Shown: positions 9,025-16,567 of the stretch, in pieces | Numbering within the stretch: the first letter of the stretch is position 1 | Layout: every line of letters starts with the position of its first letter | Assembly: GCA_902599405.1 (NCBI GenBank) | Contig: CACKFO010000007.1 | Coordinates: forward strand, 18,176-82,175 | Source of the DNA: an uncultured Alphaproteobacteria bacterium | GTDB taxonomy: Bacteria; Pseudomonadota; Alphaproteobacteria; HIMB59 | Length of the DNA: 64,000 nt | Direction of reading: 5' to 3' | The notes under the pieces: model-generated | The model's database searches: none | Told to the model about the DNA's origin: nothing | Seen by the model: the letters and a program-made list of their open reading frames with translations, nothing else | Made by a program: the position numbers and the translations under genes

Positions 9025-10048
9025 ATTTTATTTTTTAAAAATTTTAGCTCTATTATTTTTTTCATTTCAAACATTTGCTTATGATTTTAGTTTTCAGAAA
9101 GGAGATAATTCATTACAAATTGATTTTGATGGTAATAAAATAAAAGAGATTAAATTTGACTTAAAAATTAATGGTCAGAGGAACTTTGGAATAATAAATT
9201 ATCATAATAATGAGATTTATATTCTTTTAAATACTGACAAAATATCATTTGATAATTTTAAAAAAGTATTTCCCAAGCCACAAAAGAATAAAAAATTAAC
9301 AAAGAAAATTAACTTCAATTGGGAGATATCTGAAATGACAATTTCTGAGGAATACTCTCTTTTTTCAAATAAATTGAATTTTATTTATGACAATGGTTTT
9401 GAGTCTATGATGTTTTATGATAGTCAAAAAGAATTTGAATTATCAATTTTACCTCAATTAGATGGTAACAAACAAATTTATTTATTTTCCAAAAATGCAG
9501 GTCAGTTTTTTTATGCACAAAAAATATCTAAAAATATGAATGGTGGAGCTTTAATTGGTAAAGGTTCATTTAGAAAATTCGATGACTACGATTTAAATAT
9601 AAAAGTTAAAGATTTTAGTATTGATAAAAATTCAAAGTTTTACAATTTACTTTTTACATCGAGAATGTTAGATATTTTTTCAGTACTACAAAATAGTCAA
9701 GATGAATTTAATTATTTAGAGGTTCCTGTTCAAAAAAAAGGCAAAATTTTCAATTTTGACCATGCTATAATGTTAGGTGGTACAGTTGCTTTTTCTTTTA
9801 AAGGTGAAGCAAATCCATCAGAAAAGGTTGCAACAATTAATGGTACTTACGGACCATTATATTTATTTGAAAAGAATTTTAAAAATGTACCATTTTTAAG
9901 TGAATTATTTGGTAAAAATGTTGAGGAAAGTCTATTAGCTGCTGATTTTAAAGTCAAAAAGAATGGAAACAAAACAGATTTTATATTTAACCCTTTATCA
10001 ATACTAACTCCTGGTAAAACAAGAAACTTTTTTGATATTTGGGAGTAA
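9017..10048 (+). CDS. Exported protein matching the C-terminal domain of AsmA/YhdP-like proteins
   Basis: The 343-residue protein has an N-terminal signal peptide (residues 1-21, hydrophobic LKILALLFFSFQTFA). Its last ~110 residues match the conserved end of the large AsmA-like (DUF3971/YhdP-type) envelope proteins: a glycine-rich strand region, INGTYGPLYLFEKNF, PFLSELFG, and the terminal NPLSILTPGKTRNFF. Full-length members exceed 1000 residues and bridge inner and outer membranes for lipid transport, so this looks like a reduced form or a stand-alone C-terminal module. It overlaps prfB by 8 bases and its stop abuts the convergent MOSC gene. Function is inferred only from the C-terminal resemblance. 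Confidence 0.6.
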   Translation: MHKFYFLKILALLFFSFQTFAYDFSFQKGDNSLQIDFDGNKIKEIKFDLKINGQRNFGIINYHNNEIYILLNTDKISFDNFKKVFPKPQKNKKLTKKINFNWEISEMTISEEYSLFSNKLNFIYDNGFESMMFYDSQKEFELSILPQLDGNKQIYLFSKNAGQFFYAQKISKNMNGGALIGKGSFRKFDDYDLNIKVKDFSIDKNSKFYNLLFTSRMLDIFSVLQNSQDEFNYLEVPVQKKGKIFNFDHAIMLGGTVAFSFKGEANPSEKVATINGTYGPLYLFEKNFKNVPFLSELFGKNVEESLLAADFKVKKNGNKTDFIFNPLSILTPGKTRNFFDIWE

Positions 10049-10492
10049 TTATTTTATTTTAATTTTATCATAAGAAGAAATTACTCCTGATTTTATTATC
10101 TCAGCACGTACTCCACTTTTAAATGCTAAAAGCCTAACAAGATTTTTTATTCCTAATTTTTTTTGAAGATATCTACATGGTTGACATAATTCATGTATTC
10201 TTAAAATTACATTATTTATTTGTATTTTTTGATTTATAGTTTTGTTAAGATCAATACCTGAAGTAATTATATTTCTTCTAAAATCCTTATGATCTATTTT
10301 CTTTCTTATTTTCTTATTAAATTCATCAATTTTTTCAGACTCTATTAAAGTAACCTGTTCATAATTATTTTTAAAATTTTCATAATATCTGTCATTAATA
10401 ATTCCCTTATTTTTTATTAAGACTGCTTGATTTACATGAAAAGTATTTTCTCCATCAATATTGCTAATATTGATTGCTTTAATTTTGCTCAT
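10049..10492 (-). CDS. MOSC-domain protein
   Basis: MOSC domains bind or transfer sulfur and are found in Moco sulfurases and in YiiM-like hydroxylaminopurine detoxification enzymes. The 147-residue protein is a single MOSC domain: FHVNQAVLIKNKGIINDRYY near the N-terminus, RRNIITSGIDLN (about 93-104), and the C-terminal HELCQPCRYLQ then GVRAEIIKSGVIS, typical of small stand-alone members. The two cysteines in CQPC are candidates for the sulfur-handling residue. It ends flush against the convergent gene on the plus strand and is divergent from a small membrane protein 30 bases away. The substrate cannot be read from the sequence. Confidence 0.8.
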   Translation of the reverse strand: MSKIKAINISNIDGENTFHVNQAVLIKNKGIINDRYYENFKNNYEQVTLIESEKIDEFNKKIRKKIDHKDFRRNIITSGIDLNKTINQKIQINNVILRIHELCQPCRYLQKKLGIKNLVRLLAFKSGVRAEIIKSGVISSYDKIKIK

Positions 10493-10522
10493 TTTTTAAT
10501 ATATTTACTTTAGTTTATATTT

Positions 10523-10795
10523 ATGGAAGATAACACAAATTTATACAGCCAAAGGAATATACTAATTCGTAATTTTCTTATTTTTTCTAGATTAGCACCT
10601 TTTGTTACTAGTTTCATAGGTTCAATCCTTATTAACAAGATTTTTCTAAAAACACCTAATCTAATTAACTTAGATTTTATTTTGATTTTTATATCTCTTT
10701 ATTTGGTTTTATATGTATTTATTTCTCACACAAAGTCTTTATGTGAGCAACTTGCTATTGTAAACCAAAAAATAAATTCACATAGCGACGAATAA
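10523..10795 (+). CDS. Small membrane protein of unknown function
   Basis: I do not recognise this 90-residue protein. It has two hydrophobic stretches (about residues 20-42 and 49-68) separated by a short polar link, a polar N-terminus and a charged C-terminus ending in HSDE, so it is probably a two-span inner-membrane protein. It lies between the divergent MOSC gene and umuD, 65 bases before umuD, and no clear Shine-Dalgarno is present. Codon use is like that of its neighbours. It is probably real because it fills the gap and has a coherent hydrophobicity pattern. Confidence 0.5.
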   Translation: MEDNTNLYSQRNILIRNFLIFSRLAPFVTSFIGSILINKIFLKTPNLINLDFILIFISLYLVLYVFISHTKSLCEQLAIVNQKINSHSDE

Positions 10796-10844
10796 TAAGT
10801 TTTATTTTAAAAATTTTTTTATTTCTTTCAGGTCTGTGATAGTT

Positions 10845-10866
10845 TATAAAAGAACAAAATATGAAC
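10845..10866 (+). promoter_or_regulatory. umuDC promoter -10 candidate with overlapping LexA (SOS) box
   Basis: GAAC at 10852-10855 and GAAC at 10863-10866 are separated by exactly 7 bases, which is the alphaproteobacterial LexA operator (GTTC-N7-GTTC read on the other strand). The box covers the umuD start codon (10861-10863). A -10-like TATAAA sits at 10845-10850. If it is used, the transcript would begin only a few bases before the ATG, so the mRNA would be nearly leaderless, in agreement with the lack of a Shine-Dalgarno. The box is seen directly; the promoter is inferred. Confidence 0.75.
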
Positions 10867-11298
10867 AAAAATATACCGTTAAAGAACGATAAAGAGAACA
10901 ATCTTAAATCTGTGCCTTATATTTTGTCTAAGATTTCAGCTGGATTTCCATCCCCAGCTGATGATTATATTGAAAATAACCTAAATTTATCAGAGTTATT
11001 GATTAAAAATCACTTATCAACTTTCTTAATGAGAGCTAGTGGTGACTCTATGGTAAATGCTGGAATTAACGACGGTGACATATTAGTTGTAGATAGGAGT
11101 TTAGAAGCTAAAAGCAGAGATGTAGTAATAGCTATATTTGAGGGAAATTTAACTGTCAAAAGACTAGTTATCAAGACAGATGGCTCTGCTATCCTAAAAG
11201 CCGAAAACCCGTTATATAAAAATATATTAATATCAGAGTACACAGAATTAGAGATATGGGGAGTTGTTACCAGTGCCATTCATCAATTTATCAAATAA
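10861..11298 (+). CDS. umuD: UmuD, self-cleaving subunit of DNA polymerase V
   Basis: S24/LexA-type serine protease that, after RecA-stimulated self-cleavage, forms the UmuD'2C translesion polymerase. The 145-residue protein aligns over its length with E. coli UmuD: the cleavage site Ala27-Gly28 in SAGFPSPADDY, nucleophile Ser63 in ASGDSM, and general base Lys100 in LTVKRL, each three residues later than in E. coli. Cleavage is at Ala-Gly rather than Cys-Gly. The stop overlaps the umuC ATG by one base. A LexA box spans the start codon, so SOS induction is expected. Confidence 0.95.
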   Translation: MNKNIPLKNDKENNLKSVPYILSKISAGFPSPADDYIENNLNLSELLIKNHLSTFLMRASGDSMVNAGINDGDILVVDRSLEAKSRDVVIAIFEGNLTVKRLVIKTDGSAILKAENPLYKNILISEYTELEIWGVVTSAIHQFIK

Positions 11299-12572
11299 TG
11301 AATATAGTGGCCCTAGTAGATTGTAATTCATTTTATGCCTCATGTGAGACTATATTTAAACCAGATTTAAGTAAAAAACCTATCGTAGTTCTATCGAACA
11401 ATGATGGATGTGTAATAGCTAGAAGTTCCGAAGCTAAGAAATTAGGAATTAAGATGGGAGTGCCTTTCTTTGAGATAAAGCAAATAATAAAAAAATATCC
11501 AGTACATGTGTTTTCATCAAATTATAGTTTATATGGAAATATTTCGTCTAGGGTAATGGGAGTATTAAAAGAGCATTGTGATAGATTAGAAGTTTATTCT
11601 ATAGATGAAGCTTTTTTAATATTAAATAAATATTCAGAGAGAAGTTTTATTTCAAGGGCAGAAGGGATAAAAAACACAATAAAGAAGTGGATAGGTATAC
11701 CTGTAAGTATAGGAATAGCTAACAATAAAACCTTATCAAAAGTAGCAAACCATCTGGCTAAAAAAGATGAGCTAGGATCTCAAGTAGTAGAAATTATAAA
11801 TCAAAAACAAATAGAAATATCTTTGAAGGTATTAGGGGTAGGTGATGTTTGGGGAATAGGAGCCAGGATAGAGAAATTTCTTCAAAAAAACAGTATCTAC
11901 ACTGCATACGATTTATACAAAGCAGATGCAAGATGGGTTAGGCAACACCTAGGAGTAGTGGGAGAGAGAACCTATAGAGAATTACACGGTGAAATATGCA
12001 TACCTATAGTAGAGAGATCTGAGGCAAAAAAACAATGTCGAGTATCAAGATCTTTTGAAAATTATGTAACCAGTTTTCAGGATTTAGAGAAAAGAATAAT
12101 ATCTTATGCAACTAGAGCCTCAGAAAAGATAAGATCTGATGGTTTGCAGGCAAAAAAAATTACTACATTTATTCGTTCAAATAAATTTAACAACAATAAT
12201 AAACAATACCATGCAGCCAGGACTTATGATTTTATAACTCCATCAAATGACTTATTTGAAACGATTAAATTTGCTATAAAGGCATTAAAATCTATTTATC
12301 GACCAGAAATTAAATATAAAAAAGCAGGCGTTTTGCTCTCAGATTTAACTCAGGAGGGAGAATACAATAGAGATTTATTTTTTCATCAATCAGAAGAGAG
12401 TATTTTAAAAAAAATTAGAGTAAACAAGGTATTTGATAATCTAAATAACAGATACGGAAGCGGGACTATTTGTGTTGCTAAAGAAAACTACGAAAAGTTT
12501 TATATAACTAGACGACAAAACTTAAGCCCCGCATATACATCAAATTTTGATGATTTACCTAATGTAAATTAG
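11298..12572 (+). CDS. umuC: UmuC, Y-family translesion DNA polymerase V catalytic subunit
   Basis: Error-prone polymerase that copies past lesions. The 424-residue protein (E. coli UmuC 422) begins MNIVALVDCNSFYASCE, with metal-binding Asp8, and has the second catalytic motif VYSIDEAFL. It continues with the helix-hairpin-helix region (VLGVGDVWGIGARIEKFL) and the little-finger domain. I chose the ATG at 11298, the last base of the umuD stop codon, because it gives the conserved N-terminus; an ATG 42 bases upstream would lie inside umuD. The last 4 bases overlap the convergent trpB2. Ile and Gly codons lean to ATA and GGA, unlike nearby housekeeping genes, which could mean acquisition. Confidence 0.96.
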   Translation: MNIVALVDCNSFYASCETIFKPDLSKKPIVVLSNNDGCVIARSSEAKKLGIKMGVPFFEIKQIIKKYPVHVFSSNYSLYGNISSRVMGVLKEHCDRLEVYSIDEAFLILNKYSERSFISRAEGIKNTIKKWIGIPVSIGIANNKTLSKVANHLAKKDELGSQVVEIINQKQIEISLKVLGVGDVWGIGARIEKFLQKNSIYTAYDLYKADARWVRQHLGVVGERTYRELHGEICIPIVERSEAKKQCRVSRSFENYVTSFQDLEKRIISYATRASEKIRSDGLQAKKITTFIRSNKFNNNNKQYHAARTYDFITPSNDLFETIKFAIKALKSIYRPEIKYKKAGVLLSDLTQEGEYNRDLFFHQSEESILKKIRVNKVFDNLNNRYGSGTICVAKENYEKFYITRRQNLSPAYTSNFDDLPNVN

Positions 12573-13930
12573 TTCACAGCAGGTATTGATGCCATAGACT
12601 CTTCAAAAGCTTCCGTATCAAATTTATCTTCAGCGAGATTGCCTGAAAAATAATCCATATATGCCTGCATATCAAAATGACCATGACCACAAAGATTGAA
12701 TAAAATAGCTTTTGATTTACCCTCAGCTTTACACTTAAGAGCTTCATCAACAGCACCTTTAATAGCGTGAGTGGCCTCAGGTGCAGGCATGATACCTTCA
12801 GTTCTTGCGAATTGTATACCGGCCTCTAAGCACTCTTTTTGACCATAAGCTCGAGGTTCCATATGACCATTATGAACTAAATGCGATAGCATTGGTGACA
12901 TTCCATGATATCTTAATCCACCTACATGAGTAGGTGATGGCATAAAATCAGAGCCTAATGTGTGCATCTTCAACAATGGTGCAGATTTTAGAGTGTCACC
13001 AAAGTCATAGGAATACTTACCTTTTGTTAAAGATGGACAAGAGGATGGCTCAACTGCAATAGCATGAACATCTTGTTCTCCTCTGAATTTTTTTCCTAAA
13101 AAAGGATTACATAAACCTGAGAAATTACTTCCCCCACCAGTGCATCCTATAACAATATCAGGATAATCATTAGCCATTTCCATTTGTAGAAGTGCCTCTT
13201 GCCCAATTATAGACTGATGCATTAAGACATGGTTAAGAACACTACCTAATGCATATTTCGTATCATCATTTGTAGCTGCGACTTCTGCTGCTTCAGAGAT
13301 TGCTATACCAAGTGAGCCTGAACTATTTGGATCTTTTTCAAGTATGGCTCTACCTGAATTTGTCTCATTAGATGGGCTAGCTACAACACTACCACCATAA
13401 CTTTCAATTATAGCTCTTCTGTAAGGTTTTTGATCATAGCTTACTCTTACCATGAATACTTTTATCTCTATTCCAAATACCGCTCCAGCATAACTTAACG
13501 CTGTTCCCCATTGGCCTGCACCGGTCTCGGTTGCTATTTTTTTTACACCTGCTTCTTTATTATAAAAAGCCTGAGCTAATGCAGTATTCGGTTTATGGCT
13601 ACCTGAAGGACTTGCTCCTTCGTATTTGTAATAAATTCTGGCTGGTGTATCTAATGCTTTCTCTAATGCTCTAGCCCTTACTAGCGGTGTAGATCTCCAA
13701 CGACTGTATGCCTCTAAAACTGGTCCCGGAATATCTATATACCTCTCTTGGGTAACTTCTTGCATTATTAATTCCATGGGAAATAAAGGTGCTAAGTCAT
13801 CTGGACCTATTGGTTGTTTTGTTCCTGGATTTAAGGGTGGGCTCATAGGCTCTTTTAAATCCGCTCCCAGGTTGTACCACTGTTTTGGCACATCACTGTC
13901 TTTTAAAAAAAATTTACTATCCTCACTCAT
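12569..13930 (-). CDS. trpB: Tryptophan synthase beta chain, TrpB2 type
   Basis: PLP enzyme that joins indole and serine to make tryptophan. Its 453-residue length and the N-terminal extension ending in LFPMELIMQEVTQERYIDIP mark it as the TrpB2 class, which usually works without TrpA. The PLP lysine is Lys113 in SGSHKPNTA, the substrate loop is ATETGAGQWG, and the phosphate-binding loop is GCTGGGSNFSG. No trpA or other trp gene is near, as is typical for TrpB2, which may salvage indole. It overlaps the convergent umuC by 4 bases. Codon use is less AT-extreme than its neighbours, as for a highly expressed gene. Confidence 0.93.
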   Translation of the reverse strand: MSEDSKFFLKDSDVPKQWYNLGADLKEPMSPPLNPGTKQPIGPDDLAPLFPMELIMQEVTQERYIDIPGPVLEAYSRWRSTPLVRARALEKALDTPARIYYKYEGASPSGSHKPNTALAQAFYNKEAGVKKIATETGAGQWGTALSYAGAVFGIEIKVFMVRVSYDQKPYRRAIIESYGGSVVASPSNETNSGRAILEKDPNSSGSLGIAISEAAEVAATNDDTKYALGSVLNHVLMHQSIIGQEALLQMEMANDYPDIVIGCTGGGSNFSGLCNPFLGKKFRGEQDVHAIAVEPSSCPSLTKGKYSYDFGDTLKSAPLLKMHTLGSDFMPSPTHVGGLRYHGMSPMLSHLVHNGHMEPRAYGQKECLEAGIQFARTEGIMPAPEATHAIKGAVDEALKCKAEGKSKAILFNLCGHGHFDMQAYMDYFSGNLAEDKFDTEAFEESMASIPAVN

Positions 13931-13974
13931 AATGCATAACTTTATTGTATTTGTTAGACAAAAAGTAGGATTAT

Positions 13975-14886
13975 TTATTCACTATAGAACCTATTTAAGG
14001 CTGCTTCTTTGTTAATTAATGGTAAAAGTTGTGCTACGAGCACGCCAATAAGTATTAAAAAACAACCAAAAATTTGAACATTTGTCAAAAATTGAGAAAG
14101 AATAACCCACGCTGCTAACGATCCAAATACACCTTCAAGAGAAAATGTAATTGCTGCTGTAGAGGGTTTTACATACCTTTGACCAAAAACTTGTAGAGTA
14201 TAAGCAATCCCACTTGACATTACACCTACATATAAAAGCTCAAAGATTTCTTTTGATATCCCGTCAATAGTAGGATTTTCAAAAATGAATATAAATGGCA
14301 AACTATAAAAAAAACATAATAGAAATTGAGATGATGCTAAGGTAAATGGTGCATTTATTATTTCAAAGTATTCATCAATTAAAATGCAATGTATTGCAAA
14401 AAATAAAGCACATACAATTACAAGTATATCAGCAAATTGTGCTTCAAAACTATTTTCAAGAGTTAAGTAATAAGACCCTACGAGACATATTGATACGGAT
14501 AGCCAAATACTCCAGTGTATTTTCTTTTTTAAAAATAATCTCGATATTATAGGAACAAATGGAACATATAATATAGTTAAGAAAGCTGCATTTCCTACTT
14601 TAGTATACTGTAAAGCGTATTGTTGAAGGTAAGTTCCTAATAATAAACTTAAACCAGTTAAAAGAACTACGAATATAAATTTTTTTTTATTTTTAAGATT
14701 TTTAATTTTATTTATTTCATAAAAAGCAAAAGGTAACACTATTATTCCACCAATTAAAAAACGCATATTTGTAAAAGTTAGTGGACCAATAAATTCCATT
14801 CCTGTAGTTTGGGCCACAAATGCAGTACCCCAAATTATTGATGCTACTATGAGACATAAAGTAGATAAGAAATGTTTGGAGTTCAT
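13975..14886 (-). CDS. EamA/DMT-superfamily transporter
   Basis: Ten-span inner-membrane carrier of the drug/metabolite transporter superfamily, made of two EamA repeats (about residues 8-145 and 155-290). Family marks are IIWGTAFVAQ in the first helix, NMRFLIGGIIVLPFA, and the repeat-two signature YTLQVFGQRYVKPSTAAI followed by SLEGVFGSLAAW. Such proteins usually export amino acids or related metabolites; the substrate cannot be told. The ATG lies 7 bases beyond the CCA end of the upstream tRNA-Asn on the same strand, so the two may share a transcript. Confidence 0.9.
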   Translation of the reverse strand: MNSKHFLSTLCLIVASIIWGTAFVAQTTGMEFIGPLTFTNMRFLIGGIIVLPFAFYEINKIKNLKNKKKFIFVVLLTGLSLLLGTYLQQYALQYTKVGNAAFLTILYVPFVPIISRLFLKKKIHWSIWLSVSICLVGSYYLTLENSFEAQFADILVIVCALFFAIHCILIDEYFEIINAPFTLASSQFLLCFFYSLPFIFIFENPTIDGISKEIFELLYVGVMSSGIAYTLQVFGQRYVKPSTAAITFSLEGVFGSLAAWVILSQFLTNVQIFGCFLILIGVLVAQLLPLINKEAALNRFYSE

Positions 14887-14893
14887 AAGAAAC

Positions 14894-14968
14894 TGGCTCC
14901 GCAGGTAGGATTCGAACCTACGACCTGTCGGTTAACAGCCGAATGCTCTACCGCTGAGCTACTGCGGA
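14894..14968 (-). tRNA. tRNA-Asn (GUU)
   Basis: On the minus strand the sequence starts TCCGCAGTAGCTCAGCGGT and ends with the T-loop GGTTCGAATCC, the closing acceptor CTGCGGA and an encoded GCCA. The acceptor stem TCCGCAG pairs with CTGCGGA over all seven positions. The anticodon loop CTGTTAA gives GUU (14934-14936), decoding Asn. The length is 75 bases including CCA. Confidence 0.97.
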
Positions 14969-15075
14969 ACGTTGCATCAAACTACAATAATTTTTTAAAT
15001 TTTCAATTAGCATTTTTTATTCAATTTTAAAAATAATTTTCAATGATATTAGGGTTTATTTGGATATAATATTTT

Positions 15076-15333
15076 ATGGAAAAAATTATTTCACCTTGTA
15101 TATCAATATGCAAAACAGATCCATCTACCGGATATTGTTATGGCTGTGCTAGAACTTCTGAAGAAAAAGCTATATGGAAAGACGAAAATACGACAAATGA
15201 ATGGAAAATAAATAATATTTCCGAGTTAAAAAATAGACTTTCTGGTTGGCAATTATCATCATTTGAGGAGTCATATGATTTTAAAATAAAAAACGGAATA
15301 TCTTTAGCAAAGCACAAAATGATGAATAAATGA
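15076..15333 (+). CDS. DUF1289 small cysteine-rich protein
   Basis: An 85-residue protein of the DUF1289 family, with the conserved N-terminal block PCISICKTDPSTGYCYGCAR that holds Cys8, Cys12, Cys21 and Cys24, probably a metal or Fe-S site, followed by the W-containing EEKAIWKDENT. The function of the family is not established. It is the first gene of a tightly packed operon: its stop overlaps the next start by 4 bases. A TATAAT lies 5 bases before the ATG, but without a convincing -35 box I do not call it a promoter. Confidence 0.82.
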   Translation: MEKIISPCISICKTDPSTGYCYGCARTSEEKAIWKDENTTNEWKINNISELKNRLSGWQLSSFEESYDFKIKNGISLAKHKMMNK

Positions 15334-15752
15334 AAAAAATTAAAGGCTCGTGTCTTTGCAAGAAAATTACCTTTGAGATTAAAAATGAATGTAGATACTC
15401 AGTTTTTTGCCATTGCCAGATGTGCCAGGCTTCAAATGCTGAATTTAGTTCTTATACAAAAGTAAAAAAAGAAAATCTAAATTTTAAAAGTAAAAAAACT
15501 TTAAAATGGTTTGTTTCTAGTAAACATTATAAAAGAGGTTTTTGTTCTATTTGTGGAAGTTCATTATTTTTTCAAAAAAAATCTTCAGATGATTATATCT
15601 CAATATCAACAGGTACTTTAAATAAAAATATACCTTCTATCGGCCATATTTTTTACAAATATAAAAAATCAAAAATTAATTTTTCTAAATTAAAAAAATT
15701 TCCTCAATCTGCCCAAGGATATTTTGATAAGTTTATTTACAGAATTAAATGA
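15330..15752 (+). CDS. GFA (CENP-V-like) zinc-binding protein
   Basis: The glutathione-dependent formaldehyde-activating (GFA) fold binds two zinc ions. The 140-residue protein has the family cysteines in order: GSCLCKKITFEI (Cys8, Cys10), FCHCQMCQAS in the first third, and FCSICGSSLFF around residue 70-80. It overlaps both neighbours by 4 bases and belongs to the operon at 15.1-18.8 kb. Most GFA-fold proteins have no demonstrated formaldehyde activity, so the name describes the fold only. Confidence 0.87.
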   Translation: MKKIKGSCLCKKITFEIKNECRYSVFCHCQMCQASNAEFSSYTKVKKENLNFKSKKTLKWFVSSKHYKRGFCSICGSSLFFQKKSSDDYISISTGTLNKNIPSIGHIFYKYKKSKINFSKLKKFPQSAQGYFDKFIYRIK

Positions 15753-16567
15753 ATTACTCATTAACAATCAAGATTATCTTAATATTACTATTTATATACC
15801 TTTTAATTATCTTTTATGTTTATACAAAACAAAGATCTCTTCTTTATGTCCCTCAAATTGATAATTATGATGATGAAACACTAATTATTCCTGTAGAACA
15901 AGTATTTATTGAAAATAGCTCAAATATAAAATTAAGATCAATTTTTTATAAACATCCATCTAATACTAAAACTACTTTACTAATGTTTCACGGTAATGCT
16001 GGTCCTATTGAAAATAGATTTTATAAAATTAACAAGTTATCAAAATATGACCAAAATATTTTACTTATTTCTTGGAGATCATATAGTGGTAATGATGGTG
16101 AACCTACTGAGGATGGTTTATATGATGACGCTAAAAGTGCTATAAAATGGCTTGAAGAAAAAAATATTTCTAAAAAGGACATCATTATTTATGGAGAATC
16201 TTTAGGAACTGCTGTTAGTATAGAAATAGCCCAGAATAATAATTTTAAGGGTCTAATTCTGGAGGCGCCATTTACTTCAATGATTGATGCTGCTAAATTT
16301 CATTATCCATACCTTCCTGTTTCAATCATGCTCAAAGATAAGTATTCAAGTGGTAAAAAGATTAAAAACGTTATTTCCCCTATATTTATTATGCACGCCA
16401 CAGGGGATGATATTGTTCCATTTAGAATGGGTGAAAAAATTTACAAATTAGCAAATTCACCTAAAAGTAGTTATTTCGTTGATGAGAATGAACATTTAGT
16501 AACTTATGATGAAAATTTAATGAATAAGATGGATGAGTTTTATGAAACTATAATTAATGATGAATAA
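15749..16567 (+). CDS. Membrane-anchored alpha/beta hydrolase (BEM46/ABHD13-like)
   Basis: Serine hydrolase of the alpha/beta fold. An N-terminal membrane span (about residues 5-25) is followed by a hydrolase domain: oxyanion-hole motif FHGNAGPIENR (about 80-90), the nucleophile elbow YGESLGTAVS (Ser in GESLG, about 152), an acid in HATGDDIVPF, and the catalytic His in ENEHLVTYDE. The pattern is that of BEM46/ABHD13-like proteins, possibly lipases or thioesterases. It overlaps the GFA gene by 4 bases and the acyl-CoA synthetase by 11, which hints at a lipid-related role. The substrate is unknown. Confidence 0.85.
   Translation: MNYSLTIKIILILLFIYLLIIFYVYTKQRSLLYVPQIDNYDDETLIIPVEQVFIENSSNIKLRSIFYKHPSNTKTTLLMFHGNAGPIENRFYKINKLSKYDQNILLISWRSYSGNDGEPTEDGLYDDAKSAIKWLEEKNISKKDIIIYGESLGTAVSIEIAQNNNFKGLILEAPFTSMIDAAKFHYPYLPVSIMLKDKYSSGKKIKNVISPIFIMHATGDDIVPFRMGEKIYKLANSPKSSYFVDENEHLVTYDENLMNKMDEFYETIINDE

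Noticed and set aside
10869..10900. A second GAAC...GAAC pair within umuD as another LexA box.
   Set aside because: The spacing is 8 bases, not 7, and the motif lies inside the coding sequence.
11256..11297. An upstream ATG that would extend UmuC by 14 residues into umuD.
   Set aside because: The residues before MNIVALVDCNSFYASC do not match UmuC, and the ATG at 11298 overlaps the umuD stop in the usual coupled way.
15065..15070. A TATAAT lying 5 bases before the DUF1289 start could be a promoter.
   Set aside because: There is no convincing -35 box 16-18 bases upstream, and such sequences are common by chance in this AT-rich DNA.
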